Source of the DNA: Pedobacter frigiditerrae
Lineage (GTDB): Bacteria > Bacteroidota > Bacteroidia > Sphingobacteriales > Sphingobacteriaceae
Length of the DNA: 64,000 bases
Assembly (NCBI RefSeq): GCF_032678705.1
Contig: NZ_JAVTSS010000002.1
Coordinates: forward strand, 1,550,001-1,614,000
Direction of reading: 5' to 3'
Below the pieces are notes generated by a model, which made no database searches, was not told where the DNA came from, and saw only the letters and a list, made by a program, of their open reading frames with translations. The position numbers and the translations under genes are program-made. This document shows, piece after piece, positions 45,932 to 52,886 of the stretch (the first letter of the stretch is position 1; each line of letters opens with the position of its first letter).

Positions 45932-45968
45932 AAAGGGGAAACTGCTGGATGGTAAGCCCCCTTTTTTT
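45932..45968 (+). terminator. terminator of the cargo operon
   Basis: AAAGGGG (45932-45938) / CCCCTTT (45958-45964) with a 19-nt loop and a run of seven T. Confidence 0.7.
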
Positions 45969-46106
45969 AGATTTCTACAATCTTGCCATATATGAAAAAG
46001 TGTAATAATAATTAGATTTTTCCTTAGCACGACGAATTTGGTTAAGAACCTTATGTTAATCTTTATCTACTGATCAACTTTTAGAAATAATATATCTCAT
46101 TTGCCC

Positions 46107-46130
46107 TTAATTCCCCACTTAGGGTATAAA
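46107..46130. promoter_or_regulatory. possible operator upstream of the synthase gene
   Basis: TTAATTCCCCACT (46107-46119) is the reverse complement of AGTGGGGAATTAA at 36124-36136 upstream of the FecI-like gene. It lies inside an imperfect palindrome CCCTTAA...TTAGGG. A looser relative (CCCTAGGTGGGAAATAAA, 49,733-49,750) precedes the RteC-like gene. Confidence 0.35.
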
Positions 46131-46164
46131 CCATAACGAACTTGCTTTAAAAAAACAGATAAGC

Positions 46165-47418
46165 ATGAAAAACATTGATTTTGAAAAAGCAAGTTTTAAA
46201 GACTTCGAGAACATTAAGGAAATGGATCCCTATGGATGGGCGAAACTTTGGGGAGAGTATGTAACTGACCGTAGCAAAAACGGACAGTTCAATTATCGGC
46301 AGGAAAACCTTTCTGGCTGTGGACCGGAAATAGAGCTCAACCTGCCCAGTAATCCTCACCGCAATTTTGTGAGTTTGGTTTCAAACGATTACCTCGGATT
46401 TACACAGCATCCAAAGGTCAAGGCAGCTGCGATTGCGGCCATCGAAAAATATGGGTCTGGAGCTGGTGCTTCTCCTGCAATAGGTGGCCATTACCTATTC
46501 CATCAGGAAATTGAGAACAAGATTGCTAAATTCTTCAAAAGGGATAGTGCCATTGTATTCAGTACGGGTTATACGGCGAATAGTTCCTCTTTGCAGGCTT
46601 TGCTAAAAAAGGAAGACCTTGCAATATTGGATATGGCTGTTCACGCAAGTGTTTACGAAGGTTGCCTAAATACCAATGTTAAGACCTTTCTTCACAATGA
46701 CTTGGAAGCTTTGGAAAGGATACTTAAAACCTCAAAGGACAACTACCGAACCCGAATGGTAATCATTGATGGCGTTTATTCCCAGGATGGAGATTTGGCG
46801 CCACTCGATAGAATTATTCAGCTGACCAAGCATTACGGAGCATATCTGGTTGTCGATGATGCGCATGGTACTGGGGTGATCGGTGAAACTGGAAGGGGCG
46901 TAATTGAACTGCATAATCTATACAAGGAAGTAGATATCATTACAGGAACGTTCAGTAAGACCTTTGCGCATGTTGGCGGTTACCTTGTCGCCAGTCCAGA
47001 ACTAGTTGGTTTTTTGAAGTTTCAGGCAAGGCAACACATCTTTTCTGCAACACTTTCTCCTGCATCGGCATGTATCTCAAAGGCAATTGATCTGGTGGAT
47101 GAAGAACCGATATGGATGCACCGTCTATGGGACAATATCGAATACCTGAAAACAGGGCTTGAATCATTGGGACTGGATACGGGGATATCACAATCTGCGA
47201 TCATCCCTGTAAAGATTGGGGACATCAGTTTGAATGCAAAAATTTGTGGGATGTTACTCGAAGCGGGTATTTATGCCAACCAGATCAATTATCCAGCAGT
47301 TTCTAGAAAAGATGCCAGGGTGCGGATGAGCGTGATGGCAACCCATACGCATACCCAGCTTGACAAGGTGCTTAATGCTTGGGAATGGGTAATCAAAAAA
47401 ACACATCTGGAAAAATAA
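46165..47418 (+). CDS. alpha-oxoamine synthase (AONS/KBL/CqsA/SPT-like PLP enzyme)
   Basis: 417 aa fold-type I PLP enzyme. Such enzymes condense an amino acid with an acyl-CoA and release CO2. PLP contacts: D232 and H234 in VVDDAHGTGVIG, Schiff-base K265 in GTFSKTFAHVGGY; VSNDYLGFTQHPKVK and YGSGAGASPAIGGHYLFHQE mark the substrate entrance. The usual GxRxxxG of biotin-pathway AONS reads ASPAIGG, so it is not an ordinary BioF. No biotin or sphingolipid genes are near. The next gene is a TetR-type regulator 4 nt away. Possible products are an alpha-aminoketone signal (as by CqsA) or a long-chain base; the sequence alone cannot decide. Confidence 0.8.
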   Translation: MKNIDFEKASFKDFENIKEMDPYGWAKLWGEYVTDRSKNGQFNYRQENLSGCGPEIELNLPSNPHRNFVSLVSNDYLGFTQHPKVKAAAIAAIEKYGSGAGASPAIGGHYLFHQEIENKIAKFFKRDSAIVFSTGYTANSSSLQALLKKEDLAILDMAVHASVYEGCLNTNVKTFLHNDLEALERILKTSKDNYRTRMVIIDGVYSQDGDLAPLDRIIQLTKHYGAYLVVDDAHGTGVIGETGRGVIELHNLYKEVDIITGTFSKTFAHVGGYLVASPELVGFLKFQARQHIFSATLSPASACISKAIDLVDEEPIWMHRLWDNIEYLKTGLESLGLDTGISQSAIIPVKIGDISLNAKICGMLLEAGIYANQINYPAVSRKDARVRMSVMATHTHTQLDKVLNAWEWVIKKTHLEK

Positions 47419-47422
47419 CGGT

Positions 47423-49162
47423 TTGACAAAAAGACGCCTAAATAAGATCAGAGATGCGGATGCAACAAAAAGAAAATTTTTGGATGCAATAGGCACAATC
47501 TTGACCGAACAGGGCTTTAGTGCAATCAGGACAAACAACATTGCAAGGTTACTTGGAAAGGATAAGAACCTGATCCGTTACCATTTTGGAAGTTTAAATG
47601 GACTACTGAAAACCTATATACAGGATAAGGATTACTGGAAGCCATTTTTTGAGCGTTTCCGGTTTTCTGGCAATCCAGATGCCAAGGAAATTGAAGGATT
47701 GTTTGTCGGATTGATGCAGGAGAACTTTAAGGTGTTCTCTGCAAGTGAGGAAATGCAGAAGATCATCCATTGGCAGATTTCAGAGGCAAGCGCATTGATG
47801 AGGAGCATTTCCGATGAACGTGAGGTTGAGGGAGAAAAACTGTTGAAAATGGCAACACCTTATTTCAGGGAAAGCGGAGTGAATTTCAAGGCAATCATTG
47901 CGCTGATATTGGGAGGAAGCTATTTCATGGTGCTGCAAAACAAGGCGATCAATGGCGTGGTCTGTGGCATCGATCTCAATAGCGAAAAAGACAGAGCTGA
48001 TGTACTGGTGGCGATAGAAAAAATAGTGGAATGGTCATGGCAATATGCACAGGAGGATCATAATGATAAATTACAATCTACCGAAAAGATGAATTACGAA
48101 TTTGAACTACTCGAAGAATTATCGGAAATCCTGCTTAAAGATCAAGGGGACACTACTGTATTGAATAAATTGGAAAAGGAACTCAAACGCTTGGAACGAG
48201 TTCTGCTGAAACAATTATTGGAACTGTCCAATGAAACGCAGATAAGTAATTTCCTGCAGATCAACCTGTATCGGATGGGTGAAATATGCGATAACCATTT
48301 TGATCCAAAAAGAAAAGAGAACATTGTGGCACAGGCAATACTTAACCTAATGGATCACCTGACTTCGCAGGTCGAGCCATTATTGCCAGACACCTTAAGC
48401 CTACCCAAACTTTTCTGCAAGCAACAGTCCTTGATCTATATTGAAAAATGGCAGTTTCTCAAGAACTGGCTTCAGAAAAAAGGAATAGATGAACAGCTTT
48501 TATTGGTAATGGGAATACCATTCGATACATTTACCCATGATGGAAAAATGCGCTGGCACAACTATAAGTACCTTAAGAAGTATGAAAAGGTGTTTAACGA
48601 AACAGGTGAAGAACTTCCTCGGAACAATTACGAGTTGATGCATTTGCTCATAGGTCTGGGTTTTAACCATGTTAGATTTGAGAACTATTGTACCAAGCTC
48701 TTTTCTGCCAAGATGGATGGCCTTGGCGGAGCAGAAGCAAAATCGCTGTTGAAAACAGAAAGAACTAAGGTGTTTCAGGTCAACCTACATACAAAAATGG
48801 TATTTGACCAGGATAGAAAACCCGTGGATGAAGCCTTGGCCAAATGGATAGATGCAACTATTAAAGGCTTGACCGAGAGGCCGCAGGATATTCAACTAAA
48901 TCCATTGAAACTAAAAACTAGATTGACAGCGATGCAGTTGGCATTGTTTGAAAAGACCCTGTATGCGCACGGATTTTATGATGAACCCAATCTTGATGTT
49001 TTTTCAGAAAAGATTGCCTGTAATTTTTCCACCAAGAGTCAGGATGTTCTTTCTGCGCCAAGTGTAAAATCAAAAATGTACACCAAAGATATCTGTGCAA
49101 TCAAGCCTCTGGAACCAATGGTGGCTGCGGTTCTGGAAGACCTGCGCAGTTTTTTGGTATAA
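47423..49162 (+). CDS. TetR-type regulator with long C-terminal extension shared with the RteC-like protein
   Basis: 579 aa, far longer than usual TetR proteins (about 200 aa). Residues 10-60 are the HTH (FLDAIGTILTEQGFSAIRTN, NIARLLGKDKNLIRYHFGSL). A TetR-like ligand domain runs to about 210, then about 370 residues of helical sequence. The last 75 residues (MQLALFEKTLYAHGFYDE, then FSTKSQDVLSAPSVKSK) align with the C-terminus of the protein at 49,824 (AQLALFIRLQLEKGFFEK, YTSKTKFISGDSLRKKS). Start is TTG at 47423, 4 nt after the synthase stop; there is no ATG nearby. Co-transcription with the synthase suggests it senses its product (inference). Confidence 0.75.
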   Translation: MTKRRLNKIRDADATKRKFLDAIGTILTEQGFSAIRTNNIARLLGKDKNLIRYHFGSLNGLLKTYIQDKDYWKPFFERFRFSGNPDAKEIEGLFVGLMQENFKVFSASEEMQKIIHWQISEASALMRSISDEREVEGEKLLKMATPYFRESGVNFKAIIALILGGSYFMVLQNKAINGVVCGIDLNSEKDRADVLVAIEKIVEWSWQYAQEDHNDKLQSTEKMNYEFELLEELSEILLKDQGDTTVLNKLEKELKRLERVLLKQLLELSNETQISNFLQINLYRMGEICDNHFDPKRKENIVAQAILNLMDHLTSQVEPLLPDTLSLPKLFCKQQSLIYIEKWQFLKNWLQKKGIDEQLLLVMGIPFDTFTHDGKMRWHNYKYLKKYEKVFNETGEELPRNNYELMHLLIGLGFNHVRFENYCTKLFSAKMDGLGGAEAKSLLKTERTKVFQVNLHTKMVFDQDRKPVDEALAKWIDATIKGLTERPQDIQLNPLKLKTRLTAMQLALFEKTLYAHGFYDEPNLDVFSEKIACNFSTKSQDVLSAPSVKSKMYTKDICAIKPLEPMVAAVLEDLRSFLV

Positions 49163-49188
49163 TAAAGTTATTAGTTTAGTATAGTTGG

Positions 49189-49220
49189 GGTCGGGCAGAT
49201 TATTCTGTTCGGCCTTTTTT
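49189..49220 (+). terminator. terminator of the synthase-regulator operon
   Basis: GGTCGGGCAG (49189-49198) / CTGTTCGGCC (49205-49214), 10 bp including G-U pairs, then six T (49215-49220). Confidence 0.85.
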
Positions 49221-49446
49221 ATGGGTCGACCAAATGTCCCATTTGGTTTGTTTCCATGAACTCTACATACTCATAGATCAAATGTTGGTCAAAATCTGGA
49301 AGGTTTTGCAGTTGAACCGTCCGGTGTTGTTGCAGGTCTGAGAAATTATGGAAGCCTAGCATTTCCGTTACTGCCTTAAATTCATTACTAAGTGGGCTTT
49401 GTGCAATTGGTAGGTCAAGTATATCCACCGTTTCTGATTGCTTCAT
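49219..49446 (-). CDS. 75-aa protein resembling the RNA polymerase alpha C-terminal fold
   Basis: Residues about 18-70 (LSNEFKAVTEMLGFHNFSDL, then LQNLPDFDQHLIYEYVEFME) show the helix-hairpin-helix spacing of the alpha-subunit C-terminal domain: L-S at the first helix, G at the turn, DL, then LP-F and an E-rich last helix. The N-terminus is a short ETVDILDLPIAQSPLSN linker. It is convergent with the regulator gene and would be transcribed away from the RteC-like gene. It could bind DNA or RNA polymerase; function not proven. Confidence 0.65.
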   Translation of the reverse strand: MKQSETVDILDLPIAQSPLSNEFKAVTEMLGFHNFSDLQQHRTVQLQNLPDFDQHLIYEYVEFMETNQMGHLVDP

Positions 49447-49500
49447 AAGATTGGTTTATGTCTGCCATCCCGAAATGCAGGTTTTCTAAAACGATATAGC

Positions 49501-49632
49501 GCGGGACACAAGTCATATCCGCTCTAGAGGTCCCGCTAAGAACCCGACAAACAAGACAAACTGCGCCCGCGCTCTAGCGCAGACGATCAGTCTATTCTTC
49601 CTTGTTTGTCTTTTGAAATTTAGCGGGTTTCT
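49501..49632. ncRNA. structured region with mutually exclusive hairpins upstream of the RteC-like gene
   Basis: GCGGGAC (49501-49507) pairs with GTCCCGC (49530-49536). CCCGCTA (49532-49538) can instead pair with TAGCGGG (49621-49627), closing a larger structure with GACAAACAAG (49546-49555) / CTTGTTTGTC (49601-49610) and CTGCGC (49561-49566) / GCGCAG (49577-49582). The two foldings exclude each other, as in attenuators or switches. Strand of transcription is unknown. The remainder of 49,447-49,823 shows only TTTCCCTAGGTGGGAAA (49,730-49,746), an imperfect palindrome before the next gene. Confidence 0.5.
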
Positions 49633-49823
49633 AGAACAAGTCAAATAGCTATCGCTATACAATATTTTAATTGTAGCAAATATAAGCATAAGGTTTTTAA
49701 ATAAGGGTAGATGTTTCATACATCCACTTTTTCCCTAGGTGGGAAATAAAGTTCTTTGAACTGTAATTGTAGAATGAAAGTTAGCCAGAAAAAAACTAAA
49801 CAGAACCCACCTAATCGGACATT

Positions 49824-50993
49824 ATGATTGTAAAACCTTTTCGTTTAATACTTTGGGTTGAAGAAAATATTCGGCCAGAACTAATGAATAATCTCCCAGA
49901 ATTAGATAGCTATACCCCTTTTCTTCATCAGACATTCGTTTCTGGTTTAATAAACTTCAGAGAATTACTGTTTGAGCAGATGGTACTTTCAAAGAAGGAT
50001 GCGGCGCATGGTGTTAGGCAGCTTGTGAACATCAGTAATACAATCCACAGCTATCTTTACCGCAGTAAACCGGCTTGGAAAACAACAGTGTCAAAAACCA
50101 AAATAAAATCATTCTATATATGTCTTCTTTGTTGTTTGGAAAAAGTTCTTGAAGAAGTAAAAAAAATATCACCGCCAATACATATGGAAGTACCAATAAC
50201 CCACTATTCACTTCCGAAGGTTAAAATGGACCTTAAAATCAAATTCATTGAGTTTTCAAACCATCTTGATCAGGCTGGCTTGGAAAATAACCTTATGCAC
50301 TTATTAAAAAGAGCAATACAGGTTATGATAAACAAAAAAGAAATAACACCAGCAAACGTAGCATATTGCACTCGCTTAATGAATGAAACAAATTTGCTTA
50401 ATGAACTGGATATAAATTTAATGTTTGTTTTGCTGACCAAAAATGGATTTAATATCCCAGAATTTTATCTCTATTACGTTACACATCTCAAACAAAAATT
50501 AGATGATATTGGTGGTCTCCATGAACAGCTCGAAATGCTGATTTTAGAAAAAGATAAGCTGAACGGAATACCAGATAATGAAAACCTTCGGATGTTCAAA
50601 GGGGCGTCACCGATAAAAGAACAGCTCTATGCTTATCTCGACGAAAAGCAAAAGCATACTGTCCAGATATTGGAATTAAGACGGTTGGCATTAGAAGATG
50701 ATCCATTGGTGAAATCAGCAAAACGACTAAAGGTTAATCTACCTGTTGCACAATTAGCGCTATTCATTAGACTTCAACTGGAAAAAGGATTTTTTGAAAA
50801 AGAAAATATCGGCGGGCTGTTTAATTTCTTCGCTGAACATTTCTACACCTCCAAAACGAAATTTATATCAGGAGATAGCCTGAGAAAAAAATCGACTGAA
50901 GTGGAGTTCACTACAGCTCAAAAACTAAAATCCCAACTTATTGCAATGTTAAATTGGCTCAACGAGAACCATAACCTTTCAAACTATAAATAA
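49824..50993 (+). CDS. putative RteC-like ICE regulator
   Basis: 389 aa, mainly helical. Its layout (an N-terminal helical half; central YLYYVTHLKQKLDDIGGLHE; a C-terminal AQLALFIRLQLEKGFFEKEN and FYTSKTKFISGDSLRKKS) recalls RteC-type proteins that control excision of Bacteroides conjugative transposons, and it sits in the corresponding region of the element. The match is tentative. The last 75 residues form a module also found at the end of the TetR-fusion protein at 47,423. There is no signal peptide. It is preceded by an unusual structured leader region. Confidence 0.6.
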   Translation: MIVKPFRLILWVEENIRPELMNNLPELDSYTPFLHQTFVSGLINFRELLFEQMVLSKKDAAHGVRQLVNISNTIHSYLYRSKPAWKTTVSKTKIKSFYICLLCCLEKVLEEVKKISPPIHMEVPITHYSLPKVKMDLKIKFIEFSNHLDQAGLENNLMHLLKRAIQVMINKKEITPANVAYCTRLMNETNLLNELDINLMFVLLTKNGFNIPEFYLYYVTHLKQKLDDIGGLHEQLEMLILEKDKLNGIPDNENLRMFKGASPIKEQLYAYLDEKQKHTVQILELRRLALEDDPLVKSAKRLKVNLPVAQLALFIRLQLEKGFFEKENIGGLFNFFAEHFYTSKTKFISGDSLRKKSTEVEFTTAQKLKSQLIAMLNWLNENHNLSNYK

Positions 50994-51005
50994 TATCCCT
51001 TGCCC

Positions 51006-51041
51006 ATTCTGGTGCAGATTTCCTCTGCGGATTTTCAGAAT
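51006..51041. repeat. hairpin downstream of the RteC-like gene
   Basis: ATTCTG (51006-51011) / CAGAAT (51036-51041) around GCAGA (51014-51018) / TCTGC (51024-51028). No T-run. Confidence 0.45.
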
Positions 51042-51163
51042 ATCTCAATCCCAATCAGCTTAGGTGACAACCGTTTGTCTCCCCCTGTCCCTGTTTTGGC
51101 GTACCCCATTTTTTTTGCTTTGTCTCGGAAATGATGAAAGAAACAACATTTTAAGGAACGCAA

Positions 51164-51442
51164 ATGAAGCTGAAAGAACTGGTAATCCTCTTAAAAAACG
51201 CCACCGCTATGGGCACTACAAAAGCCCTTGCAGAATGTGGTCAATTAGCGGACCAGATCAGCAAGGCCGAAGCCTATCGCCTTTATGGACGGGGCAGCGT
51301 AGACCGATGGATCAGCGAAGGTTTAATAAAACCATCTGCAACCATCGGTAAAAATCCTTCAAAATGTCTAGACCGGGAAAAAGTGGAAGCTGTTGCAGCA
51401 TCCAGTAACCGGAAAACCTACCTGCCAGTGGCAGAGCGGTAA
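51164..51442 (+). CDS. small helix-turn-helix protein 1 (excisionase-like)
   Basis: 92 aa. The core SKAEAYRLYGRGSVDRWISE, GLIKP (about residues 43-67) is a winged-HTH/MerR-type DNA-recognition stretch as in ICE excisionase or orientation factors. A paralog with the same core lies at 51,744. An N-terminal helix (MKLKELVILLKNATAMGTTK) may mediate pairing. The start ATG at 51164 is the first in frame that keeps the helix. It is likely a regulator or directionality factor of the element. Confidence 0.7.
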   Translation: MKLKELVILLKNATAMGTTKALAECGQLADQISKAEAYRLYGRGSVDRWISEGLIKPSATIGKNPSKCLDREKVEAVAASSNRKTYLPVAER

Positions 51443-51597
51443 ACCATCATTTCCATTAGGTCTTTGACGTATGGGGATGAAGCATTATCCTGTGTAAACA
51501 GGAAATTCTGCGAAAGTGGGGTTAGGTATCCATTGTTACACTGGCATTTTGCCCGCGTGGACAAAAAGATCAAGCACCGAAACTGAAAGCGCATTGG

Positions 51598-51640
51598 CAG
51601 GCGAAAGCCCGGTTCGTAGGAACCGACGTGGGTAGTCCCG
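51598..51640. ncRNA. cluster of small hairpins between the two HTH genes
   Basis: In a 301-bp gene-free gap, three adjacent hairpins can be folded: GGC-GAAA-GCC with a GNRA tetraloop (51600-51609), CGGTTC-GTAG-GAACCG (51610-51625), and GGG-TAGT-CCC (51630-51639). This looks more like a structured RNA or protein-binding site than a random spacer. I see no gene or promoter in the rest of 51,443-51,743. Confidence 0.35.
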
Positions 51641-51743
51641 AAATTATAAACCGGCAAAAGCGGATTGCTATGGGTTCGTTGCCCATTGCCGGTTCCAGGA
51701 CACTTGTACCCACTACACTATTACTTTCTTACAATATATTTTC

Positions 51744-52022
51744 ATGAGCAATATCCAACTATCCGGCTATCAGCTGCAAATGCTTTTGCAGGATGCAGCC
51801 GAAATGGGCGCACAAATGGCGTTGGCCAAAACAGGCAAGATCAAACCCTACCTGAAAAAATCCGAAGCTTTTAGACTTTATGGCCGAAAAAACGTAGAAC
51901 ACTGGATAGCTATCGGGCTGATTACCCCCCGCAAGGATGGAAACCATTCAGCCAGTTGGCGAATAGACCGGTTGGAAGCAGCAGCAGTCTGCAAATCAAT
52001 AGACACCATGCGCCACTTCTGA
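51744..52022 (+). CDS. small helix-turn-helix protein 2, paralog of protein 1
   Basis: 92 aa, the same length as its paralog at 51,164. The shared core is KSEAFRLYGRKNVEHWIAIG, LITP (about residues 44-67), with K-x-E-A-x-RLYGR-x-x-V-x-x-WI-x-x-GLI-x-P conserved between the two. N-terminus: YQLQMLLQDAAEMGAQMALA. It lies 25 bp before the first primase-like gene, probably in one operon. Retained divergence between the two copies suggests they bind different sites or form heterodimers (inference). Confidence 0.7.
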   Translation: MSNIQLSGYQLQMLLQDAAEMGAQMALAKTGKIKPYLKKSEAFRLYGRKNVEHWIAIGLITPRKDGNHSASWRIDRLEAAAVCKSIDTMRHF

Positions 52023-52046
52023 AATCTTCATTTAATAAATACGAAT

Positions 52047-52862
52047 ATGGTAACTAAAATTACAGAACGCGGTTCCAATGGAGAACAGGCAACCTTATGT
52101 GTACTCTTGTCGAGACTGGGATACCATCCAGCAAAAAGCTCGGGTGAAGAACTTTTGTACAAGAATGTCCTACATAAATTCGAAAAGGTCCCGACACTGG
52201 TCGTAAACAGCCAGCTCGGCCTTTGGTTCGACCGTTTAACCAAGCGTAGCGGTGACCTACTTGATTTTGGTATGGCCTTTTGGGCCGAACTTTCACCGCT
52301 AGAGGTGTCGGAAAAAATCGGCCAGCTCTGTGGTCCGTTCAAGGATTTACAGGCCAGAGCAGATAAGCAGCATACACGAAAACGAAGAGCTGTTAAAATA
52401 CCACAATATCATATTGGAGAAATCCGGCAACTCGGAGGCAATTCGGAAATTTCAGATTTTCTCAAAAGCAAAGGAATTTGGGAAATTTCTTTCGGACATC
52501 TAAAAGAGGTCTATTATTATGTAATAGACGAAAAAAAAAAGCGTAAAGACTTTTTTGCTGCCGGATGGGAAAACGAAAACGGTGGATGGGAAGTCAGGGG
52601 ACGAAATTACTCCAGCTGTCTTGGTCCCAAAGGTATGTCGTTTATACAGGGCCAGGAAAATAAGCTCGTCGTTTTCGGCAATTACACTGAATATCTTAAT
52701 TGGAGGTATGAGTTTAAGACTTCTGATGCCAGTGTGCTTGTATTGAACGATCCTGATTTTTTAACTGCCGCTTGCAAGCGCCTATCCAAATTTAAAGACG
52801 TAACAATTAGGGCCGAAGAGCGGCAATTGGCAGATCAGCTCAATGCTGTGCTTAATCTTTAA
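52047..52862 (+). CDS. primase/Toprim-like protein with lost catalytic residues
   Basis: 271 aa. It parallels the next gene along its whole length: N-terminal LLSRLGYHPAKSSGEELLYK versus FLARLGHHPVRKTGRDHFYH; middle KGIWEISFGHLKEVYYYV and GWENENGGWEVRGRNYSSCL; then SFIQGQENKLVVFGNYTEYL. The Toprim acidic residues are not kept: the Glu of FEGYMDF is Gly in VFGNYTEY, and the D-x-D segment is replaced by VTIRAEERQ. It is therefore probably a non-catalytic paralog, possibly a partner or a decoy. 24 bp before the next gene. Confidence 0.7.
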   Translation: MVTKITERGSNGEQATLCVLLSRLGYHPAKSSGEELLYKNVLHKFEKVPTLVVNSQLGLWFDRLTKRSGDLLDFGMAFWAELSPLEVSEKIGQLCGPFKDLQARADKQHTRKRRAVKIPQYHIGEIRQLGGNSEISDFLKSKGIWEISFGHLKEVYYYVIDEKKKRKDFFAAGWENENGGWEVRGRNYSSCLGPKGMSFIQGQENKLVVFGNYTEYLNWRYEFKTSDASVLVLNDPDFLTAACKRLSKFKDVTIRAEERQLADQLNAVLNL

Positions 52863-52886
52863 TCATCTCCTAAATCAGTTCACATC

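Noticed and set aside
36124..46119. The inverted 13-mers as transposon ends of the cargo locus
   Set aside because: Similarity stops at the 13-mer, there is no target duplication and no transposase; an operator is at least as likely.
46165..47418. Calling the synthase BioF (biotin pathway)
   Set aside because: No biotin genes nearby, the GxR region differs, and it is paired with a regulator; only the superfamily can be supported.
51064..51351. Plus-strand ORF overlapping the first HTH gene
   Set aside because: It lies in another frame of the HTH gene and its leader, with no recognisable protein pattern.
51598..51640. Group II intron or ribozyme remnant between the HTH genes
   Set aside because: A GNRA hairpin is present, but no domain V pattern, no exon-binding features and no reverse transcriptase.
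52047..52862. Upstream primase-like gene as a pseudogene
   Set aside because: The frame is intact over its full length with conserved segments; only catalytic positions differ.
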